From contig CANQBO010000001.1 in the NCBI GenBank assembly GCA_947589475.1, positions 1 to 64,000 of the forward strand: a stretch of 64,000 nt of DNA, given 5' to 3'. Positions 58,815-64,000 of this stretch are shown piece by piece (positions within the stretch are counted from its first letter, which is position 1; every line of letters begins with the position of its first letter). This DNA comes from an uncultured Clostridia bacterium. GTDB taxonomy: Bacteria; Bacillota; Clostridia; Christensenellales; CAG-917. Position numbers and translations under genes: made by a program. The notes beneath the pieces were generated by a model. It searched no databases, was not told the DNA's origin, and was given only the letters and a program-made list of their open reading frames with translations.

Positions 58815-59621
58815 TCAGTCATCGAGCAGTCCCACTATCGTGGGACTGTACTCGATGAGACCGTCCACGAGGGGGGAACACGCTTGCAAGTCGGCGTACT
58901 TTTCAAGATACGCTTTGCGTATCTTGGCGATGGCTTTCACGGCGGTTGACTTGCCTATGCACATCTGTCTTGCTGCCTCACTTATAGTGAGGCACTCGCC
59001 GTACAGCTTTTTGAGCAACCGTTTCTCTTTGCTCGTAGAGCAAAGAGCATCGGCAACGTAGTCCAACCAGCGATACTCATCTGCACTGCCATAGTCATAC
59101 CCTTCGGGTATGGCTATGTACCCGACCAACTTGCCGTCGTTTGCTACCTCTTCGAGGTAGCAAGTATGTTTGAGTTCGCGTTTGTTCGTAAACACGATAG
59201 TGTTTACGAGGCGCAAAGCACTGCGCCAGATTGTAAGCCGCGGAAGCTCGCCAAGACTACCGTCTTGGCGTTTCTCGCGCCGCTTGCCCTTGGCAAGCAA
59301 CGTGTGTCCGCAACCGTCGTCGAGGACTACGTCCTCGGGGACGAAATCTGTGAACAGGCTCTTCCCACATAGTGGGAAGAGTACGCAATGCAAGGCACTT
59401 ACGATGTCAAGTCCCTCGCCCGCAGTATCATCGAAGATGATACTGTACAGCAGCCTGTCCACGAGGGGCAGGGTGCTTTTTGCGAGATACTGCGACGCAC
59501 TACTATTCTTGCGAATAGTAGTGAGGGCTGTCACGGCGATAAATCTTGATACTTTATCAAGATTGTCTACTGTGATAATCGCGTTGTCGGTGTTTGCTGC
59601 AAAGATTTTGTCGAGTTTCAT
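58815..59621 (-). CDS. HTH protein with sigma-70 region-4-like C terminus
   Basis: A 268-residue protein. The C-terminal region LTISEAARQMCIGKSTAVKA followed by IAKIRKAYLEKY is a helix-turn-helix like sigma region 4 or a phage late-gene activator. The N-terminal 180 residues match nothing I know. It is the first leftward gene beside the origin-like region and has its own terminator. The coding DNA carries at least fourteen perfect hairpins (see separate entry), which is very unusual. Confidence 0.65.
   Translation of the reverse strand: MKLDKIFAANTDNAIITVDNLDKVSRFIAVTALTTIRKNSSASQYLAKSTLPLVDRLLYSIIFDDTAGEGLDIVSALHCVLFPLCGKSLFTDFVPEDVVLDDGCGHTLLAKGKRREKRQDGSLGELPRLTIWRSALRLVNTIVFTNKRELKHTCYLEEVANDGKLVGYIAIPEGYDYGSADEYRWLDYVADALCSTSKEKRLLKKLYGECLTISEAARQMCIGKSTAVKAIAKIRKAYLEKYADLQACSPLVDGLIEYSPTIVGLLDD
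58821..59564. repeat. Array of perfect hairpins inside a coding gene
   Basis: At least fourteen inverted repeats with 7-11 bp perfect stems and mostly 3-4-base loops, one per about 50 bases. Examples: CAAGATACGC-TTT-GCGTATCTTG (58904), TGCCTCACT-TAT-AGTGAGGCA (58974), CTCTTTGCTC-GTA-GAGCAAAGAG (59025), TTGCTACCTC-TTC-GAGGTAGCAA (59141), CTCTTCCCAC-ATA-GTGGGAAGAG (59359), CAGTATCATC-GAA-GATGATACTG (59423), AATCTTGATA-CTT-TATCAAGATT (59542). Stem sequences differ from each other, so this is not one repeat copied many times. Confidence 0.9.
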
Positions 59622-59639
59622 ACTCTTTTCCTTTCCCCG

Positions 59640-60480
59640 TAGTTAGTATTTTCTAACAGCTCGGTCGGGGCTTCCTCGCCGTTGACAGCACTGTATCACA
59701 GGGCGGTCGCGGTTGTCAAGGGGGCAGGGCGGAGCAAAGCAAAGTATCCCCTTTGGGGATAAAATTTGCAAAAAATTTTCGGCTCACGCGGTGGCGTAGC
59801 GCATGTAGCGCATCGGGTGTAGCGCGCGCCTGCCCGCTCTCCCCCCTTCCTTGGTGTCCCCCCTCTCATTCCGCCCCGTTTTGCCGCCTTGCCTCGCGCG
59901 CGTCCCCCTTCCCCCTACTTTTGGCACTCTCGGCGGGGGGTCTGCCAACTATCCGCACAAAACGAAGTTGCTCCGTGGCGGGGTAGGGGATACTATGCCC
60001 ATAGTTTATATATATAACTACACGCACGCGGAATAATTGTTTCTTGATGTCGGCGAGGGTAGATTGCTGCGGGGGACTATAGGGGGTGTAGGAAGAGGGT
60101 GTGGGGGAAGGGAGGGTTGAGGGGAAGTGAGGGAGGAGGGACACGATAAATTTATTTATCGTAGGCAAGGCTCTGTCGATGGGCTGTCCACGAGGTTCGT
60201 GCTTCTAGTAAATGCTAACTTTTTTGCGTAGTTAGCATTTGCCTTGGGGGTAGGGGGTTATTTACACTAAAGTAAGTAAATAGTAATAAAAATAGCCTAT
60301 AGTCATCCCTTCCTACTCTCGAAAAGCTAACTTTTCCCGACCTCCTCAAACCTAGCATTTTTCTTCGAGAGTTTTATCGGCAAAATATCCATACATCGGT
60401 ATAATTGGCATTTAGAAATACTTGTGTTCTCATACCCCGCGGGTATAAAAGAAGTTGAAACTCTCGGGAGATCGGTGCTT
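59640..60480. other. Origin-like non-coding region with strand skew
   Basis: No gene. A C-rich stretch (59815-59940) turns into a G-rich stretch (60040-60145) on the same strand. Hairpins include AAATGCTAAC/GTTAGCATTT (60209-60244) and ATACCC-CGC-GGGTAT near 60435. It lies between divergent operons (left from 59.6 kb, right from 61.2 kb). Skew change, hairpins and iterons fit an origin or a partition site. Confidence 0.45.
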
Positions 60481-60533
60481 ATTTATTTTTATTATAGTTA
60501 GGGAAACCTTGAAGTTAAAGGGTATATATTATT

Positions 60534-60813
60534 GCATATATAATACAGTATGCATACTTATTGCAAATAGTATCCTATATGCATATAAATAGCATATATA
60601 ATACAATATGCATATAATATTAATATAATATAAAGAAAAGCATATATCATACGTCTACTATGATAAAAGATATAACGCATATAGTATTATAAAATTTATA
60701 CGCATATAAAACCAGATGAACATTTAGTGCATATAGGACAATAGAACATATAAACGCTTATAGTGACAAGAAGCGTATATTTGTATGCATACTATATTCA
60801 ATATGCTTATTAA
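60534..60813. repeat. GCATATA iterons in AT-rich DNA
   Basis: Eight exact GCATATA copies in the same direction at 60534, 60581, 60592, 60610, 60640, 60677, 60702 and 60729, plus variants GCTTATA (60756), GCGTATA (60773), GCATACT (60552, 60787) and GCTTATT (60805). The region is extremely AT-rich and is followed by more AT-rich DNA to 60960. Direct repeats of this kind bind replication or partition proteins in plasmids. Confidence 0.6.
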
Positions 60814-60960
60814 AAAATAAAAAAAGAAAAAACAAAAAGAAAAAAGATTTACACTTCGAAAAAAGATGGCACCTTTATTTGCTTTTTCTAAAAAAATATG
60901 TTAATATCTATATATAATATATAAAATATATAATATATATAATACAATATATACTATTTC

Positions 60961-61249
60961 AAAAGTTTCATCTTATTTTCATCACTCCCTTACTTGCGCG
61001 AATCCTGCATACTTTCTTACGCTCCGCGCTAGAGTCCAAGCCCCGACCGTATGTGCCATAAGGCGCTCCCGCTAGGGAGCCAGATCTACACCATCGAAAA
61101 GTATCCTTCCACCCCACCACTCCCTTTAAGACCTGCGCCTGAAAATGGCGGAGTATCGGACATTTCAAAATCAAAATGCAACCCCCCTGGTTGCAAAATG
61201 GGTTTTTACCTCTCAAAATTTCATTAAAATTTTTGCATTTTAGGAGTTT
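60961..61249. other. Spacer upstream of the rightward operon
   Basis: About 290 bases; a GC-richer part (61010-61200) with short inverted repeats, then AT-rich DNA before the helicase start. SD TTTTAGGAG precedes ATG 61250. No gene seen. Confidence 0.35.
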
Positions 61250-62581
61250 ATGACAGTCAAAGTTTGCGACGCTTTGTGTGGTTCGGGCAAGACCCAATCT
61301 TGTATAAAGCTGATAAACGACAATCCCGATAGAAAGTATATATTCATCACCCCGTATCTGGATGAGGTAGAGAGAATCAAGAGGTCTTGCAGCACTGCAA
61401 GCTTTGTATCCCCCGAAAGGAGATTTGGTAATGGATACTCGAAGCTCAATGACCTTCACTCCTTACTGGCTTCGGGGGTAAATATAGCTAGCACGCATGC
61501 GCTCTTTGCCAATTATACAGATGAGACAAAATCCCTTATACGAGCTAATAACTACACTCTTATACTCGATGAGGTAATAGACCTCTTTCAACCTTTGGAG
61601 TTCGATAGCGGAGATATAGACTTATTGGTCAGACATAATGTTGCCCGTAGGGAAGACGATACTATCCTGTGGAACGATGATGAGTATAGTGGCGTATTGT
61701 TTAGTGATATTATGAATATGTCGAAGTCGAAGAACCTTATAGACTATGACGGCTCATTCTTTTTCTGGGTAATACCCATTGATGTCTTTAACTGCTTTCA
61801 AGACGCTTATGTCCTAACTTACCTCTTTGACGCTCAGCTGTTAAAATCCTATTTTGATGCTAACGACATAAGGTATGAATATATAGGGACCCGGCACGTC
61901 TTCGGTACTGATTACGAGTTTTGTCCAATAGACAAAATGGATAGGAAGATAGATTTACGGAATAAAATCCATATCTGCTCTAATGAGAAGTATAACAGAA
62001 TAGGTAACGGCAAATTCTCTCTATCGGCTAGTTGGTTTGACCGTGAGAATCGAAAGACAAATTCCCCCGCAATACAGGAACTCAAGAACAACCTCTACAA
62101 TTATTTTCGTAAAGAAAATTCCTCGAACGACGACAAGATGTGGACTACTTTGAACCGATGCCGCAATGTCCTAAAAGGGAAAGGGTACTCTTCGAGCTTC
62201 ATAGTGTTTAACAAAAGGGCGAGTAATGACTACGCGAACAAGCATAAATTAGCTTATTGTCTGAATGTATTTATTCAGCCGTGGGTAAAGAACTATCTGC
62301 TTAAAGTTGGAGTATCGGATGTCAATCAGGATATGTACGCGCTATCCGTATTGATACAGTGGATATTTAGATCGGCGATAAGGAAGGGGGAGGAAGTGTG
62401 GATATACATCCCCAGTAAAAGAATGAGATACTTGCTACGGACTTGGATAGATAACCTCGCCGAAGGTAAGGATTTAGAACCAATATATTATCAAGGAGAC
62501 GAAGAAAAGAAAAAAATGAATCCTATGAAAAAAATCCCCAAAAAGAACAAAGGAACCAGTAAGCAAAATGAAAAGATATAG
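61250..62581 (+). CDS. SF2 DEAD-type helicase/ATPase
   Basis: A 443-residue protein. Walker A is CDALCGSGKTQSCI (about 6-19), motif Ia FITPYLDEVERI, Walker B LILDEVIDLF (about 104-113), and a motif VI-like SVLIQWIFRSAIRKGE (QxxxRxxxR) near 380. The C terminus is lysine-rich. It is the first rightward gene after the iteron region and probably a replication or transcription-related helicase. It overlaps the next gene by 14 bases. Confidence 0.72.
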   Translation: MTVKVCDALCGSGKTQSCIKLINDNPDRKYIFITPYLDEVERIKRSCSTASFVSPERRFGNGYSKLNDLHSLLASGVNIASTHALFANYTDETKSLIRANNYTLILDEVIDLFQPLEFDSGDIDLLVRHNVARREDDTILWNDDEYSGVLFSDIMNMSKSKNLIDYDGSFFFWVIPIDVFNCFQDAYVLTYLFDAQLLKSYFDANDIRYEYIGTRHVFGTDYEFCPIDKMDRKIDLRNKIHICSNEKYNRIGNGKFSLSASWFDRENRKTNSPAIQELKNNLYNYFRKENSSNDDKMWTTLNRCRNVLKGKGYSSSFIVFNKRASNDYANKHKLAYCLNVFIQPWVKNYLLKVGVSDVNQDMYALSVLIQWIFRSAIRKGEEVWIYIPSKRMRYLLRTWIDNLAEGKDLEPIYYQGDEEKKKMNPMKKIPKKNKGTSKQNEKI

Positions 62582-62753
62582 CAAAAGTAGAGACTGCGGT
62601 AATTGCTATTACTGCGATATATGTAAGAGCAAAGAAGGACCTTGCTCGGATTATGACCCCGTATATAGTGACAATTTAGACTATCAATACTACGAAAACG
62701 TATTAGAAGAAAATATAGAAGAATACAATTCACAAATCGAAGAAAGCCGATAA
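62568..62753 (+). CDS. Cys-rich small protein, 61 aa
   Basis: MKRYSKSRDCGNCYYCDICK has a CX2CX2CX2C-like cluster; the rest is acidic (YYENVLEENIEEYNSQIEES). Likely metal-binding. Confidence 0.55.
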   Translation: MKRYSKSRDCGNCYYCDICKSKEGPCSDYDPVYSDNLDYQYYENVLEENIEEYNSQIEESR

Positions 62754-62767
62754 CGGCGGAGGTACTC

Positions 62768-64000
62768 ATCATAAACAATTCATTTAAAATTTTATCTATA
62801 GAGGCAAAAGACATCTATGCCGCAATGCATTTGAACAAACCTAATGAAGATGGATATTCGATACGTTCCTCGGACGGCAACATTCTGTTAAAGAAGTTTA
62901 AGAACACTCTCGATTGGAGTCTTGATACTATGAAGCTCCAAGAAGAGCATTACAAAAAGACCCGCAAGAAGAACTTTTATTTCGTAGCCGGACAAAAGAG
63001 ATTTACCCAAGTTGTCATCAATGTAGAATTTAACTACTCTTACAAACTATTCAATATGCTCGGCAAGAATACATACATAAGGGCGGGGTATGAATTTAAG
63101 GACTGCCATTTTGATGATGGTGTATATCTTAAGGATGGAGAGCTGATTGCGCTGCAGACAAACGTCGAGGTGAAAAATCCGTTGCCGACCGATTTGCTTG
63201 GCGATTGCTTCGCGTTCGCTGACGGTTTTTATGCTTTATCTGGGAGCATTCCTACGCTCCTATCACGGAGTGACTTAAGAGAGTATCTGTATGAGAACGG
63301 GTTTGTGTGTGATGGCATCGAGTATGTTCGCTATAAAAGGAGTAGCGGAAGTAGCCGAGTAGGGAAATGCTTATTTGTTCAAAAAAGTATAGCTCCTCAG
63401 ATGAAAAAATGGGACGCTTGCGGGCTAGACATCAAAGAGAATGACCCGATCGACTTGGCGGCGTGGGAAGCCTATATATCTCTCCCGATGAGTAGTATTA
63501 TCGACACGATGGAAATCCAACCAAACGAAATCCTCATTGTAGATGATTACGAGAGCGTTTTCAAAGACAATGTTGTTGTGGTAGAGGCAAATAACGGACG
63601 ATTGGTTGCCGAGGAGAAAGAAGCCGAGATAGTCAACAATATTTGGGACGGTGAATCCTTGATGGACGCGAGCAAGTTCGGCAAATACTCCGACAAAGGT
63701 ATGCTGCTGTTGAGAAACCGTTTCTTTAAGACTTGCGCCTTTAATACAAACATCCAAGAGTGGTTTGCTGATAACGGCATTGTCTCGGTCGAGCAACTGA
63801 ACGGATATACGAGAGCCAAGAGCGTAAATGAGATAAAACTCATCACCACACCAAGCAGCATCAAATATTTGAAGTTCGGCACAATCGACGGCTGGCTTGA
63901 CAATATACAACCCGTATTTGGAGTAGTCAAATTTGAAAAACAGACGCATTACTTTGACGGCAGAATGGTGCAATCCCATTACCAGCTCATCAACACTTTA
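62768..64000 (+). CDS. Large protein, 3' end outside the window; start uncertain
   Basis: An open frame runs to the window edge (more than 400 residues). GGAGGT at 62758-62763 points to a start at 62768-62773, where only ATC and ATA codons exist; the first ATG is 62825 and would lack an SD. Residues before the ATG (NNSFKILSIEAKDIYAAMHL) look like protein, so a non-AUG start is plausible. The segment NNIWDGESLMDASKFG followed by MLLLRNRFFKTCAFNT weakly recalls the DG and R/K motifs of YonO/RdRP-type polymerases; the decisive DxDGD motif, if any, would lie beyond the edge. Confidence 0.55.
   Translation, partial: MINNSFKILSIEAKDIYAAMHLNKPNEDGYSIRSSDGNILLKKFKNTLDWSLDTMKLQEEHYKKTRKKNFYFVAGQKRFTQVVINVEFNYSYKLFNMLGKNTYIRAGYEFKDCHFDDGVYLKDGELIALQTNVEVKNPLPTDLLGDCFAFADGFYALSGSIPTLLSRSDLREYLYENGFVCDGIEYVRYKRSSGSSRVGKCLFVQKSIAPQMKKWDACGLDIKENDPIDLAAWEAYISLPMSSIIDTMEIQPNEILIVDDYESVFKDNVVVVEANNGRLVAEEKEAEIVNNIWDGESLMDASKFGKYSDKGMLLLRNRFFKTCAFNTNIQEWFADNGIVSVEQLNGYTRAKSVNEIKLITTPSSIKYLKFGTIDGWLDNIQPVFGVVKFEKQTHYFDGRMVQSHYQLINTL

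Noticed and set aside
60968..61459. A 163-codon - strand frame upstream of the helicase
   Set aside because: It overlaps the start of the helicase gene, which has a Walker A motif and SD; the product has no recognisable features.

Overview
The window joins two kinds of DNA. Bases 1 to about 9,800 look like the chromosome of a strictly anaerobic, hydrogen-forming Clostridia-type Firmicute (GC-rich, all real genes on the + strand). They carry an M20 dipeptidase, a complete Hnd-type [FeFe]-hydrogenase operon (hndA, an ATPase-fold gene, hndB, hndC, hndD) and a NifU-like/GGGtGRT pair. The taxon is inferred from gene content only; there is no rRNA in the window.

From about 10,000 to the right end the DNA is AT-richer, densely packed with small overlapping genes, and belongs to a large mobile element (prophage or phage-plasmid). 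No terminase, capsid or tail gene is visible, so the structural part must lie outside the window or be absent. Almost everything from 10.0 to 59.6 kb is on the - strand; the exceptions are a CI/LexA-like repressor at 39.3 kb and the genes after 61.2 kb. Layout: 10.0-14.1 kb small Cys-rich and hypothetical genes; 14.1-17.3 kb anaerobic dNTP synthesis (NrdG, NrdD, NrdH, dNMP kinase); 17.3-24.4 kb replication and recombination (DNA polymerase III alpha, primase-helicase, RecB-like nuclease, SSB-like protein, ERF annealing protein); 24.4-30.9 kb HD protein, membrane protein, two tyrosine recombinases and an excisionase; 31.0-33.9 kb MazF-like toxin, RNA ligase, Gp88-like protein; 33.9-38.2 kb an NAD/ADP-ribose cluster (NadE, macrodomain, NAMPT-like, PRPP-synthetase-like, nicotinamidase); 39.0-39.4 kb a divergent lysogeny-type switch with two matching operators; 40-46 kb small hypothetical genes; 46.4-49.3 kb metallophosphatase and reverse transcriptase with structured non-coding DNA; 49.6-53.1 kb a ubiquitin-like operon (Ubl, large unknown protein, JAMM protease, E1); 53-58 kb tRNA-Leu, tRNA-Ser, an 81-nt tmRNA-like RNA and long structured GC-richer spacers; 58.8-59.6 kb a sigma/HTH-like gene packed with perfect hairpins; 59.6-61.2 kb an origin-like non-coding zone with GCATATA iterons; then a + strand operon starting with a DEAD-type helicase and running off the end.

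How it fits together: the element seems to bring its own DNA replication, anaerobic nucleotide supply and RNA repair/translation parts. It also carries two modules that known families link to conflict with the host: NAD rebuilding from nicotinamide/ADP-ribose (a NARP1-like pair plus helpers), and a ubiquitin-conjugation-like system. The strongest candidates for something undescribed are the ubiquitin-like operon with its unknown 470-residue member, the miniature tmRNA-like gene, the reverse transcriptase with a flanking retron-like RNA candidate, a three-copy leader element, and the hairpin-studded HTH gene.
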